43,202 nt of DNA from an uncultured Clostridia bacterium. Lineage in GTDB: Bacteria > Bacillota > Clostridia > Christensenellales > Borkfalkiaceae. The number at the start of each line of letters is the position of its first letter. Position 1 is the stretch's first letter. The notes below the pieces were generated by a model. The model ran no database searches and had not been told where the DNA came from. It worked only from the letters and a program-made list of their open reading frames with translations. The translations under genes were made by a program, and so were the position numbers. The stretch lies in NCBI GenBank assembly GCA_944367565.1, contig CALVWR010000016.1:1-43202 (forward strand). The letters are read 5' to 3'. Positions 29,553 to 38,742 of this stretch are shown piece by piece.

Positions 29553-32087
29553 ATGATTCTGAGAAGAGAATATCGAAAATACATATTGATTCTGGCGGGG
29601 ATTTTACTGTTTGCCGCGGCGGGATGGATGACGTTTGCGGGTGTACGGGCGGAAGAGCCGTTGACGCTCGATACGGCGATCGAGCTGCCGTCATCCTATC
29701 TCGAATACAGAAAGCTGAACGCGCCGCGCGATATTTATTACGATGATGAGGTCACCGCGATCTTGCAGGCGGACAACACCATCGTGCTTTTCCGCAACGG
29801 CGCCTTTGCGGAAATCGGCGGCAACAGCAATCTTTCCAAAGTGCGGCGGGCGGGAAACGCGCTGATCATTCAGCAGGGCGCGTCCGTAATGACGTATTCG
29901 CTGTCGGAAGGCGGCGCTTTGCAAAACGCGATGTATGACGACGGTACGGGAGTTCTCTCTCCCCTCGCCTATTCGGCTTTCGACGTCAACGATCGGTATC
30001 TCGTCGCCTATGCGGGAACGCAGATCGATCTTTTTTCCATCACCTACGGCGCAGACGGGATTCCGGTATTTGTCGAAAAGCGCAATCTGTCCTCCGCGGC
30101 AGGCGACGTGAATCACATTGCGCTGAACGATCAGAACGACGTTTTTTTCTTTGATAAAAGCAACAAACTTTCGTATTTCAACGTAGAAACGCCGGAAAAC
30201 GTGCGGAGTTTCGGCAATTTCACCACCCCGACGGGGATCGTCGCCGACGACGCAAACGTGTATATTGCGAACGAACAGGACGGACTTTTGCGCGTAAGCG
30301 TTGCGGACGGGACCCAGAATATCATCGTGCAGCGTGCGGTTGAAGGAACAACGTTGGAAGATCTCGTTGCGCCGGCGGGACTTGCATTGAAGGACGGGAA
30401 CGTTCTGGTGTGCGACACGGCTTGCAACAAGGTTGTGGAATACGGATACGACGGATACGACGCGGAAAGCGGACGATACGGATACAGCGGCTTTGCGATC
30501 ACGACCACGGCGGAGGCTTATAACCGTCTGACGGTTTCGACGCCGTCGATCGCGTTGGCGGGCGAACGGAAAGCCGTATTGAACGGCAACGGCGTTTTGT
30601 ATTACGACGGAAACAAGTACCGGACTTTCTCCCTGACGGGGGTCGGCAATGCGACGGAGATCGCGCTCGGAAACGACTATGCCGCTTTGATTGCGGGCAA
30701 CCGTCTGCTGTTTCTGAATCTGACCGACGGAACGCTGCTGCCGTATGACGGCGCATACTCCGCAGCGCCGATGCAGCTTGCCTACGCCAACGGCATCTAC
30801 TATTTTTCTACATACACTTATCCCGACACGACCGTTTTTCAGGTTTCGGAAGCGAGCGTCGGGGGCGTGCTTTCGGAATCGGAGACTGCGCTGATCAAGG
30901 GAATTCTCATCGACGATTTTGTGACGGATATCGACGGGAATCTCTATTATCTCAAGGATGACGTCGTTCGTCCCGCCATGGATACGGACAGGTTGCAACG
31001 GTTTTCCGAAAAGCCCGTCGACATCGGCGTGGATCTGAACGGAAACGTTTACGCGCTTCTTTCCGACAATCGCGTAGAATATTACAAAGACGGCGTGTTG
31101 CAGACAAAAACGCTTACCGTTCACGGCGAAAATCTGCCCTCCGACGCGAAAGCGAGCGCCATGGCGATGAATTTCGACAACGAAAAAATCTATTTCCTGT
31201 TTAACGGATACGGATTTATTCTCTCCACGTCCGAAGCGGAAAACGCCAGCATCACCGACATCGCCGTTCCCGCCGATTTCACACTGACGGGCGAGAGCGC
31301 GACGGATGCGGCGGAGTTTCGCATCGTCATTCCCGAAACGGGAAAAAATCTTTACCTCATCGAGAACGCAGTAAGCGACGTATTTTCTTACCGCTCCCTT
31401 GCTCATTCGGACGGAAGAGAGTACGTCTACGGCGGAGAAATGGAAACCTTCTTCATTCTTCTCGGAGAAGAAAATGCGCTTGTGAAAAAATCGGATGCCA
31501 CGATCATAAACGCATACAATGCCGCGGCGGACCGACGCGCCTATACCGCAACTTCGGTCTGCCTCTACTATTACCCCATCCTCACGGATGACGGCAGATA
31601 CGCGCTGGTCGATACCGATCGGCTCCCATCCAAATGCGAAATTTCGGTCGCAGGGACGATCAGCGTCAACGGGCGGACGTTCTATTTCACGACCTATCAA
31701 GGCGTTTACGGTTATATTCCCGCCGATTTCCTCACGTTTGAGCTTGCTCAGACGCCGGAAAACGAACGTTTTTCCTACCGAACGCTCAACGCGGGCAAAA
31801 ACGGCGTCACCGTCTTTGCCGACGAAGCGCTTTCCGCGGTTGCCGAAATCCTTTACGAAAATATACAGGTCAAAGCCTTTGCCACCGGAACGGAAAACGT
31901 CTACTATGTGGAATATACGCGGGCAGACGACAGCTTGGGCAGCGGATATGTTATTGACGACAGTTTTCTCGTAAACGGCGCACACGCGATCCGGAACGCC
32001 GTGATCCTCATTCTCGTCGCGCTGTCCGTAACGGTTACGTCCTTCTACTTTATCAACCGCAAACAAAAATCCTCCGCCAGACCCTGA
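29553..32087 (+). CDS. Large membrane-anchored surface protein with beta-propeller and SH3-like domains
   Basis: An 844-residue protein with an N-terminal membrane helix or signal (about 11-32; ILILAGILLFAAAGWMTFAG). A long ectodomain of repeated strands follows, with NHL/YVTN-like blades (DANVYIANEQDGLLRVS; GNVLVCDTACNKVVEY; NLYYLKDDVVR; GNVYALLSDNRVEYY). Two SH3-like modules lie near the C-terminus (about 640-800; SVNGRTFYFTTYQGVYGYI and VKAFATGTENVYYVEYT). A C-terminal helix ends in a short basic tail (about 812-834). An AGGGG site precedes the ATG. There is no catalytic motif. I do not recognise a family; a sensor, adhesin or wall-associated scaffold is possible. It is preceded by both a LexA-box promoter and an ordinary promoter. 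Confidence 0.8.
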   Translation: MILRREYRKYILILAGILLFAAAGWMTFAGVRAEEPLTLDTAIELPSSYLEYRKLNAPRDIYYDDEVTAILQADNTIVLFRNGAFAEIGGNSNLSKVRRAGNALIIQQGASVMTYSLSEGGALQNAMYDDGTGVLSPLAYSAFDVNDRYLVAYAGTQIDLFSITYGADGIPVFVEKRNLSSAAGDVNHIALNDQNDVFFFDKSNKLSYFNVETPENVRSFGNFTTPTGIVADDANVYIANEQDGLLRVSVADGTQNIIVQRAVEGTTLEDLVAPAGLALKDGNVLVCDTACNKVVEYGYDGYDAESGRYGYSGFAITTTAEAYNRLTVSTPSIALAGERKAVLNGNGVLYYDGNKYRTFSLTGVGNATEIALGNDYAALIAGNRLLFLNLTDGTLLPYDGAYSAAPMQLAYANGIYYFSTYTYPDTTVFQVSEASVGGVLSESETALIKGILIDDFVTDIDGNLYYLKDDVVRPAMDTDRLQRFSEKPVDIGVDLNGNVYALLSDNRVEYYKDGVLQTKTLTVHGENLPSDAKASAMAMNFDNEKIYFLFNGYGFILSTSEAENASITDIAVPADFTLTGESATDAAEFRIVIPETGKNLYLIENAVSDVFSYRSLAHSDGREYVYGGEMETFFILLGEENALVKKSDATIINAYNAAADRRAYTATSVCLYYYPILTDDGRYALVDTDRLPSKCEISVAGTISVNGRTFYFTTYQGVYGYIPADFLTFELAQTPENERFSYRTLNAGKNGVTVFADEALSAVAEILYENIQVKAFATGTENVYYVEYTRADDSLGSGYVIDDSFLVNGAHAIRNAVILILVALSVTVTSFYFINRKQKSSARP

Positions 32088-32152
32088 TCGCGCGGAAAAA
32101 ACGTTTTCTTTGTCCGTTTCAATTTCCGTCGTTCAGCCGACAAGATTTTTTC

Positions 32153-32197
32153 AAAGCCGTGCCTTTTTTCTGCCGCACGGTGAGCGCAAGGCTTTTT
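32153..32197 (+). terminator. Possible first terminator after the surface protein gene
   Basis: A compound hairpin (AAAGCC paired with GGCTTT, enclosing CCGTGC paired with GCACGG) is followed by a T-run. It is weaker than the structure at 32207-32246 and may be a spare. Confidence 0.4.
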
Positions 32198-32206
32198 CCC
32201 TGCAAC

Positions 32207-32246
32207 AAAATCGCCCGGGAAGGTATAAACCTTCCCGGGCGATTTT
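32207..32246. terminator. Bidirectional terminator between the surface protein gene and nrdR
   Basis: Two 18-base arms (32207-32224 and 32229-32246) are perfect inverted repeats around ATAA. The arms begin with AAAA and end with TTTT, so the hairpin can act on both strands. It separates the convergent genes. Confidence 0.9.
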
Positions 32247-32281
32247 ACATATAAACGTTTTTTCTGCCTTCTTAAGATGCC

Positions 32282-32752
32282 TTATTTTTCCTGATTCTTT
32301 TTTCCGCCGACCATATCTTCGAGCTCTTTCAGGAATGCCGATATATCCTTAAAAGAACGGTAGACCGAAGCGAAACGGACATAGGCGACCTCGTCGATTT
32401 CTTTTAGCCCGTCCATCACCATTTCGCCGATCTCCTTGCTGGTGATCTCCTGATCGAGGGAATTATACACTTTTTTGCTGATATCGTCCACAAGTTTATC
32501 GATTTTAAACATCGGTACGGGACGTTTTTCGCAAGCGCGGATAATGCCGTTTTTCACCTTGCTCGGATCGTATGTCTGACGGTTTCCTCCGTTCTTGACG
32601 ACGAGAACAGGCGTATTTTCCACCGTTTCGTAAGTTGTGAACCGCCTTCCGCAGGAAACGCATTCCCTGCGTCTACGGATGATCGTCCCCTCTTCCGTGG
32701 AACGGGAATCGATCACTTTACTTTCCAGACATCCGCAATACATACATTTCAT
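32282..32752 (-). CDS. nrdR: Transcriptional repressor NrdR
   Basis: NrdR senses ATP/dATP and represses ribonucleotide reductase genes. The 156-residue protein has the zinc ribbon [31 protein letters not shown] and the ATP-cone domain ([20 protein letters not shown], then [15 protein letters not shown]). It stands alone with its own promoter, with no reductase genes in the window. Confidence 0.97.
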   Translation of the reverse strand: MKCMYCGCLESKVIDSRSTEEGTIIRRRRECVSCGRRFTTYETVENTPVLVVKNGGNRQTYDPSKVKNGIIRACEKRPVPMFKIDKLVDDISKKVYNSLDQEITSKEIGEMVMDGLKEIDEVAYVRFASVYRSFKDISAFLKELEDMVGGKKNQEK

Positions 32753-32782
32753 TTTTTTCTCTTTCCCTCGTAAATTACTTTT

Positions 32783-32811
32783 ATTTTAACATGATTTTCC
32801 GTATTTGTCTA
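32783..32811 (-). promoter_or_regulatory. Sigma-A promoter of nrdR
   Basis: On the minus strand, TAGACA (32806-32811) and TAAAAT (32783-32788) are 17 bp apart, about 30 bases upstream of the nrdR start codon. Confidence 0.8.
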
Positions 32812-32868
32812 TATTTTTCCCCGATTTACGCATATTAATTGTAAATTATCGTAAAAAAAGGGGGTTTT

Positions 32869-33177
32869 ATGCTGGCACTCGGCTATATTCTCGCCGCTGT
32901 TTATACTGCCGCGATCAATATTTACGGCATCCTTTTACTGAAATTTCAGAAAAATGCCGATCCGGATCGCCCCGAGGACCGCGTAAGAGACGGAAAATTG
33001 CTTCTCGCCGCGCTTCTCGGCGGGGGCGTGGGAATTTATGCGTTCATGTTCGTGTTCAAATACCGCTTAAAAAGTCTCGGGTTCATGATCCTCATGCCGC
33101 TCCTCGGCGCTCTGACTATCTTTTTCTGGATCATGCTCGTCAGCTGGAATTTCGGCGTCATACCGCCCGTCGTGTAA
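32869..33177 (+). CDS. Small DUF1294-like membrane protein
   Basis: A 102-residue protein with an N-terminal helix (ILAAVYTAAINIYGILLL), a charged loop (KNADPDRPEDRVRDGKL), then a Gly-rich helix (LLLAALLGGGVGIYAFMFVF) and a C-terminal helix. The DGKLLLAALLGGGVG pattern resembles DUF1294 proteins, whose role is unknown. AAAGGGGG lies just ahead of the ATG. It is divergent from nrdR and convergent with ade. Confidence 0.7.
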   Translation: MLALGYILAAVYTAAINIYGILLLKFQKNADPDRPEDRVRDGKLLLAALLGGGVGIYAFMFVFKYRLKSLGFMILMPLLGALTIFFWIMLVSWNFGVIPPVV

Positions 33178-33202
33178 CGCTTCCTTATTTTCCGCCGTTT
33201 TT

Positions 33203-34927
33203 TTACGTTTCCTCTACGGAAGTAAACGCAAATTCCTTTACGTCGAACAGTCCCCTGTCCGTGATCTTCAGTTCCGGAATCACCACGAGCGCGAGAAACG
33301 ATAAACTCATAAACGGCTGGATATCCTTCGCCACGCCCATTTCATAGGCGTCGGCGATCATTTTTTTCAGACGGTCTTCAAATTCGTCGATGGTCAGTTC
33401 GGAAATCAGCCCCGCGATCTCCAGCGGCATGGAATCCTTCACCTTTCCGTCTTTCACAAGCACCATTCCCCCGCCGATCCGCACGATCTCTTCCGCCGCG
33501 GCATACATATTCGCGGAGGTATCTCCGAGCACGATGATATTATGCGAATCGTGCGATACCGTCAACGCGATCGCACCGTTTTTCAGTCCGTATCCCTCGA
33601 TAAAACCGAGTCCGACATTCCCCGTCGCCTTGTGCCGCTCCACTACCGCGAGTTTCAGAATGTCCGTTCCCGCTACATCCGCTTTTCCGTCCTTGATCCG
33701 GATCTTGCGCACCGCCTTCTCCGTCACGACGTTATGATGTAAAAGCCGGATGACCTTTACGTTTTCGGAACGCGGGCAGATATCGAAATCGCTTTCTTTC
33801 AGTTTCGCCGTATGGACGGTGTTTTTTACCCGCTCGTCCGTATACCGTTCACAGGTGAACAGCGCCTTTTTGTCCTTCGCAACGAGCTTTCCGTCCTTGA
33901 TGACGAACGCCGCATCGAACGAACGCAGATCTTCCATGCACACGATATCCGCCGCATATCCCGGCGCGAGCGCCCCGTATCCGTGCAAACGGTAACATTC
34001 CGCCGTATTGAGCGTTCCCATAATAACCGCCCAGATCGGATCTACGCCGTTTTCCACCAGAATCCGCAAAATATTGTCCACGTGTCCCCCGTGTTTTAAG
34101 TCGCAGGCGTGGCGATCGTCGGTGCAGAGAATAAACCGCCGCATCGTTTCCGCGCGCACCGCCTTCGCATTGCGCGCGGCGTTGCGCGTTGCCGAACCTT
34201 CCCGCAGGTGAATATACATCCCGCGGGCGATCTTCTCTTCGATCTCCTCTTCCGAAACGCACTCGTGATCGGTCATAATCCCGCCGCATAAATATGCGTT
34301 CAGCTGTTTTCCCGTCAGGGCGGGCGCGTGTCCGTCGATCACACAGCCGCGCCGCTCCGCCGCGCACAGCTTTTCCACGTCCTCTTGCGCCGCGCCGATC
34401 ACGCCGGGATAATTCATGAATTCTCCCAGTCCCCAGATGTGCTCGTCCCCGATATGCACCCCGACTTCCTTTGCGTCGAGAATCGCTCCGCTGTTCTCAT
34501 ACGGCGTGGCAGGCACGCAGGACGGAAACATTACCTTTACCGTCAGCGGCGTTTTCGCCGCCGCCTTTGCAATATATTCGATGCCGGCAAGTCCGCAGAC
34601 GTTCGCAATCTCGTGCGGATCGGCGATCAGCGTCGTCGTCCCGTGCGGAACGATCGCCTTCGCCAGTTCCCCCGGCGTGAGCTGCGTGCTTTCGATGTGC
34701 ATATGTCCGTCGATCAGTCCGGGGATCAGATATTTCCCGCCGCAGTCGATTTCCTCTCGCCCTTCATAGCTGCCGATTCCCGCGATATATCCGCTTTCCA
34801 CCGCGAGATCGCCCGTTTCGATCTTCTGCGTGAACACGTTGACGATCTTCGCACCCTTCAGCACGAGTTCCGCCTTTTTGCGTCCCGCCGCCACGTCTAT
34901 CAGTTTTTTTCTTGTCTCTGCTTTCAT
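33203..34927 (-). CDS. ade: Adenine deaminase
   Basis: Ade converts adenine to hypoxanthine and ammonia in purine salvage. The 574 residues have the amidohydrolase metal site HMHIESTQL, ADPHEIANVCG, DGHAPALTG and CTDDRHACDL. The C-terminal half ends with the family's HDSHNIIVLGDTSANM and FMSLSFLALVVIPELKITDRGLFDV segments. It is the last gene of the seven-gene unit begun by the aminotransferase, after a 75-bp gap that holds no clear promoter or terminator. Confidence 0.96.
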   Translation of the reverse strand: MKAETRKKLIDVAAGRKKAELVLKGAKIVNVFTQKIETGDLAVESGYIAGIGSYEGREEIDCGGKYLIPGLIDGHMHIESTQLTPGELAKAIVPHGTTTLIADPHEIANVCGLAGIEYIAKAAAKTPLTVKVMFPSCVPATPYENSGAILDAKEVGVHIGDEHIWGLGEFMNYPGVIGAAQEDVEKLCAAERRGCVIDGHAPALTGKQLNAYLCGGIMTDHECVSEEEIEEKIARGMYIHLREGSATRNAARNAKAVRAETMRRFILCTDDRHACDLKHGGHVDNILRILVENGVDPIWAVIMGTLNTAECYRLHGYGALAPGYAADIVCMEDLRSFDAAFVIKDGKLVAKDKKALFTCERYTDERVKNTVHTAKLKESDFDICPRSENVKVIRLLHHNVVTEKAVRKIRIKDGKADVAGTDILKLAVVERHKATGNVGLGFIEGYGLKNGAIALTVSHDSHNIIVLGDTSANMYAAAEEIVRIGGGMVLVKDGKVKDSMPLEIAGLISELTIDEFEDRLKKMIADAYEMGVAKDIQPFMSLSFLALVVIPELKITDRGLFDVKEFAFTSVEET

Positions 34928-35002
34928 CTCTTCCCTTTTTGTTCCGTTTTTTCCGCGACGGCTTTGTTGCGCGTTTCGTGAAATCGCGCCGCCGTTTTTT
35001 GC

Positions 35003-36445
35003 TTAACTGTTCATGATCTCGTTTTCCGCAAGATACAGGTGCGCCGCCGTATCCGACGGCGTCACGGCATATTCGTTCTGCTCCGTCGCCGCGAGTTCTC
35101 CCGCTCTGCCGCATAAAAACGCTCCCGCCGCAGCCGCGTCAAATGCCGAAAATCCCCTCGCCGCGATCCCCGCGATCGTTCCCGAAAGCACGTCTCCGCT
35201 TCCGCCCTTCGCCATGCCGCTGTTGCCCGTCGTATTCAGCACCGTTCCGCCTTTGCCGACAAGAACGCTCGTCGCGCTCTTCAGCAATACGTTTACGCCG
35301 TATTTTTCATAAAACGCCTTCGCGCTTTCCACGGGCGCGCGCAGAATCTCCTCCGTCGCCAATCCCGTAAGCCGGGAAAATTCCTTTATATGCGGCGTGA
35401 GCACTACATCCGCTTTCGCGTTTTTCAGCGCCTGCACGCCGTACGCCGCAAGAGAATTGAGTCCGTCCGCGTCGACGATCAGTCGTCCGCCGCAGTTTTG
35501 CGTCAGCCAGCACACGGCGCGATACACTTCCTCGCTGACTCCCAGTCCCATGCCGATCGCCAATGCGTCCGCCGCTATCAGCGCTTCAAATTCTCTTTCG
35601 CAAAACCGCAACTTGCCGTTTTCATCCGAAAAGGTGTGCGTGATCAGTTCGGGAACTTTGCCCGCATACAGGGAAAACAGGCTCTCCGGCACCCGCAACT
35701 CCCCGTATCCCGCGCCGGTCTTCAGCGCGGCAAGCGCGTTCGCGGAAAGAAGCACCGACCCGAAATATTCTTTGCTTCCGCCGATCACCGCCGCGCGTCC
35801 GTAACTGCCTTTGTGCGTATTCTCTCTGCGCTTCGGAAAAAACGGCTTCAAATCTTCCGTTTCGCAGCGTTGCGCAAAATCCTCTTCGAATACCGCGATG
35901 CCGATGTCCCTGTTGACGATCTTTCCGCAATAATCCTTTCCGTCGTTCAGAAAATGCCCCGTCTTATATTCCTGCACGGAGATCGTCATGTCCGCCCTGA
36001 TCGCTTTTCCCATGACGAGCCCGTTGTCTCCGTTGAGTCCGCTCGGAATGTCCACGCTGATCCTGAAGCATTGTTTCGCATTGATCTTTTCGATGATTTC
36101 TGCGATTTCTCCCGTAACGTCGCGGCTGAGTCCCGTGCCGAAAATACAGTCTACGACGATGTCGTATTCCGCCTCGAGTTTTTCCGTCTCTCCCGAAGCG
36201 ATCTTCAGCACAAAGACGGAAAATCCGTGTACGTTCCTTAACAACCGCGCGGCAACCAGCCCGTCGCCGCCGTTATTGCCTTTTCCGCAGACAAACAGAA
36301 TCCTTCCGCCTTTAAAACGGCTTTTGATCTCTTCCGCGACCGCTTCCCCCGCACGTTCCATCAGCGTGCGTTCCGGTATGCCCAATTCTTCAATGGTGTA
36401 TTTATCCGCCGCGCGCATCTGCGCAACGCTCAAAATTCTCTGCAT
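35003..36445 (-). CDS. nnr: Bifunctional NAD(P)H-hydrate epimerase/dehydratase
   Basis: Nnr repairs damaged NAD(P)H. The N-terminal epimerase domain (about 1-210) has ERTLMERAGEAVA, CGKGNNGGDGLVAARLL and DCIFGTGLSRDV. The C-terminal dehydratase domain has GSYGRAAVIGGSKEYFGS, LTPHIKEFSRLTG and NSGMAKGGSGDVLSG. The 480-residue fused form is the common bacterial one. It overlaps the recX end by 16 bases. Confidence 0.96.
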   Translation of the reverse strand: MQRILSVAQMRAADKYTIEELGIPERTLMERAGEAVAEEIKSRFKGGRILFVCGKGNNGGDGLVAARLLRNVHGFSVFVLKIASGETEKLEAEYDIVVDCIFGTGLSRDVTGEIAEIIEKINAKQCFRISVDIPSGLNGDNGLVMGKAIRADMTISVQEYKTGHFLNDGKDYCGKIVNRDIGIAVFEEDFAQRCETEDLKPFFPKRRENTHKGSYGRAAVIGGSKEYFGSVLLSANALAALKTGAGYGELRVPESLFSLYAGKVPELITHTFSDENGKLRFCEREFEALIAADALAIGMGLGVSEEVYRAVCWLTQNCGGRLIVDADGLNSLAAYGVQALKNAKADVVLTPHIKEFSRLTGLATEEILRAPVESAKAFYEKYGVNVLLKSATSVLVGKGGTVLNTTGNSGMAKGGSGDVLSGTIAGIAARGFSAFDAAAAGAFLCGRAGELAATEQNEYAVTPSDTAAHLYLAENEIMNS

Positions 36446-37047
36446 TCCCGATACTCCTTTGCCACCGCCGACGCTTCCTCGTAAGAAAAACCGCGGCTGA
36501 TCAGATGACGGTACAGTTTCTGAATCTCCTTTTCCTCCCGTCCCTTGCCGCGCATATACTTTTCGGCGGCCTTCCTCGCCGCCTCGCCGTCCTGTTCAAC
36601 GTCCCGCAGCGCGTCTGCAATCGTCTCTTCCCTCACGCCTTTCGCCCGCAATGCAGCGCCGATCAGCCTTGCGCCTTTCTTTCCTTTCTGCGCCGAAACA
36701 TACGCCCTTGCATAGGCGGCGTCGTCTGCATAGCCGTACGATTTCAGCTTTTCCAAAATAAAAGAAACGACAGCGTCTCCATATCCCTTCCGCGACAAAA
36801 AGAGCGCGATTTCCCGCTCTGTTTTCATGCTTTTTGAAATATGCCCCACCGCTTTTTCCAAAGCGGTTTGCCTTTCGCTGTCGAATTCGATTTCTTTCAG
36901 GCGCTCCTCATCGATCTCCGCGCCCGCTTTCAGACGGTATTTCACCGCCGTTTCCAAACTCAGTCCGCAGACAAAGGCGCCGTCGATATACACGTTGACG
37001 CGCGTTTTATCCTTCGCCTGCGGAGAAATTTCGGTAATTTTACCCAT
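36430..37047 (-). CDS. recX: Regulatory protein RecX
   Basis: RecX limits RecA filament growth. The 205-residue protein has the usual three-helix repeats: IALFLSRKGYGDAVVSFILEKLKSYGYADDAAYARAY, LIGAALRAKGVREETIADAL and IQKLYRHLISRGFSYE. The ATG at 37047 shares its A with the ilvE stop (TGATG). recA is not nearby, and no LexA box was seen before this operon. Confidence 0.93.
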   Translation of the reverse strand: MGKITEISPQAKDKTRVNVYIDGAFVCGLSLETAVKYRLKAGAEIDEERLKEIEFDSERQTALEKAVGHISKSMKTEREIALFLSRKGYGDAVVSFILEKLKSYGYADDAAYARAYVSAQKGKKGARLIGAALRAKGVREETIADALRDVEQDGEAARKAAEKYMRGKGREEKEIQKLYRHLISRGFSYEEASAVAKEYRECREF

Positions 37048-38108
37048 CAAATCACCGTGATCCAGCCGTATTTGTCTTCCTTAACGCCGTGCTGAATGCC
37101 GGTGATCTCGTCGTATAAAAACTTCGTGATCTCGCCCATTTTTCCGCCGTTGACTTCAAGATTTTCACTTCCGACGCCGAGCAGTCCCACCGGCGAGATG
37201 ACCGCCGCCGTTCCCGTGCCGAACACTTCTTTGAGTCTGCCCTTTTTATGCGCTTTCACCACTTCCTTCAGCGGCAGCGTTCTCTCGCTGACTTTATACC
37301 CGTTGTCGCGCAGAATTTCAAGACAGCTTTTGCGCGTGATGCCGGGAAGAATGGAACCGTTCAGTTTGGGCGTCACGACTTCGTTGCCGATGACGAAAAA
37401 AATGTTCATCGACCCCACTTCTTCGATGTATTTTTTATGTACGCCGTCCAGCCACAGCACCTGATCGTATCCTTTCTTCTGCGCTTCTTCCGAAGCCTTG
37501 ATGCTCCCGGCGTAATTCCCGAGGCACTTCGCTTCCCCCGTGCCGCCGGCAACCGTTCTCGCGTAATGATCTTCCACATAGATCTTCGTCGGTGCGAGTC
37601 CGTTCTTGTAGTAGGCGCCCACCGGCGACAAAATAATATAAAACAGATATTTTTTGCTGGCATGTACGCCGAGTTCCGCGCTGTCCGCGATCATCAGCGG
37701 ACGGATATACAGCGCCGTTCCGTCGGCTTTCGGGATCCAGTCCTTTTCGATTTTCAGCAGTCTGAACAGCGCGTCGCAGACGAAGTCCACGTCCACGCGC
37801 GGCATACACATCCGGTCGCAGGAACGGTTCATGCGGTTGAAGTTCTCGCGGATGCGGAATACCCGGATGCCGTCCTTGCCGTAAAACGCCTTTGCCCCTT
37901 CAAATACGCCCTGCGCGTAATGCAGAACCGACGTCGCCGGACTCATCGCCAAATCGCCGTACGGCGAGATCTTCGCATCGTGCCAACCTATACCTTCGTC
38001 GTAGATCATGGAGAACATATAGTCGGTAAACAGTTTGCCGAAGCCGAGTTCTTCGCCGTCATGCGGCTTTTCCTTCAAAGTTTTTCTTTCGCAAAATTCG
38101 ATTTCCAT
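37047..38108 (-). CDS. ilvE: Branched-chain amino acid aminotransferase
   Basis: IlvE transfers amino groups to and from Leu, Ile and Val using PLP. The 353-residue form, with VLHYAQGVFEGAKAF, FRIRENFNRMNRS, the PLP Lys in GGTGEAKCLGNYAGSI and GTGTAAVISPVG, is the large, eukaryote-like type. The frame is open upstream, but ATG 38108 has GGGAG 7 bases ahead and starts just after yigZ. It is coupled to recX downstream. Confidence 0.95.
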   Translation of the reverse strand: MEIEFCERKTLKEKPHDGEELGFGKLFTDYMFSMIYDEGIGWHDAKISPYGDLAMSPATSVLHYAQGVFEGAKAFYGKDGIRVFRIRENFNRMNRSCDRMCMPRVDVDFVCDALFRLLKIEKDWIPKADGTALYIRPLMIADSAELGVHASKKYLFYIILSPVGAYYKNGLAPTKIYVEDHYARTVAGGTGEAKCLGNYAGSIKASEEAQKKGYDQVLWLDGVHKKYIEEVGSMNIFFVIGNEVVTPKLNGSILPGITRKSCLEILRDNGYKVSERTLPLKEVVKAHKKGRLKEVFGTGTAAVISPVGLLGVGSENLEVNGGKMGEITKFLYDEITGIQHGVKEDKYGWITVI

Positions 38109-38112
38109 TTTT

Positions 38113-38742
38113 TTACTCCCCGAATGCGTAATATCCCGTCCCCGACGTTTCCGCTTCCAGCCTGCCGTTGAAGTACCCGGCAAAATCTTCCCTGAATTTT
38201 TCCAGTTCCTTTGTCGGGATCGCAAAACGTACCGTCGCATATTCGGAAAATTGCGTATCTGTTATTTTATATTTTTTGTTTTCCGCAAATTGTAAGATCT
38301 TCGCATAGGATTCGTAATCCGCCGTCACTTTCGGGAAAACGCACACCGTGTACTTTACGATCTTCGCCGCAAGCACGCCGTCGGCAACCGCTTTCGCGTA
38401 AGCGCGCACAAGTCCGCCCGCACCCAGCTTCACGCCGCCGAAATACCGCGTGACCACCGCAACGCATTTCTTCAGTTCGCGCGCTTTCAGCACCTCGAGC
38501 ATCGGCAGCCCCGCCGTTCCCTGCGGTTCGCCGTCGTCGGAAAACTTCTGTTTCAGCCCCGCCTCGTCCGCGATGTACGCGTAACAGTTATGCGTGGCAA
38601 GCGAATGTGCTTTCCTGATCTTTGCAACGTAGGCCTTCGCTTCTTCCTCGTTTTCCGCCGGCGCGATGTGCGTGATGAAACGCGAACGCTCCACCGTGTA
38701 TTCGCTGACCGCTTCCTTTTCCACGCTGTAATAATCCTTCAT
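38113..38742 (-). CDS. yigZ: IMPACT/YigZ-family protein
   Basis: A 209-residue protein of the YigZ family, whose fold resembles the EF-G C-terminal domains and which may bind RNA or proteins on the ribosome. The signature SRFITHIAPAENEEEAKAYV, THNCYAYI, DDGEPQGTAGLPML and VTRYFGGVKLGAGGLVRAY is complete. It overlaps the tyrS end by 4 bases. The biochemical role is not settled. Confidence 0.93.
   Translation of the reverse strand: MKDYYSVEKEAVSEYTVERSRFITHIAPAENEEEAKAYVAKIRKAHSLATHNCYAYIADEAGLKQKFSDDGEPQGTAGLPMLEVLKARELKKCVAVVTRYFGGVKLGAGGLVRAYAKAVADGVLAAKIVKYTVCVFPKVTADYESYAKILQFAENKKYKITDTQFSEYATVRFAIPTKELEKFREDFAGYFNGRLEAETSGTGYYAFGE

Noticed and set aside
29691-32066. 791-codon open frame on the minus strand
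   Set aside because: It is antisense to the 844-aa surface protein, which has promoters, a ribosome binding site, a signal sequence and a membrane anchor; the minus frame has none and reads as a low-complexity shadow.
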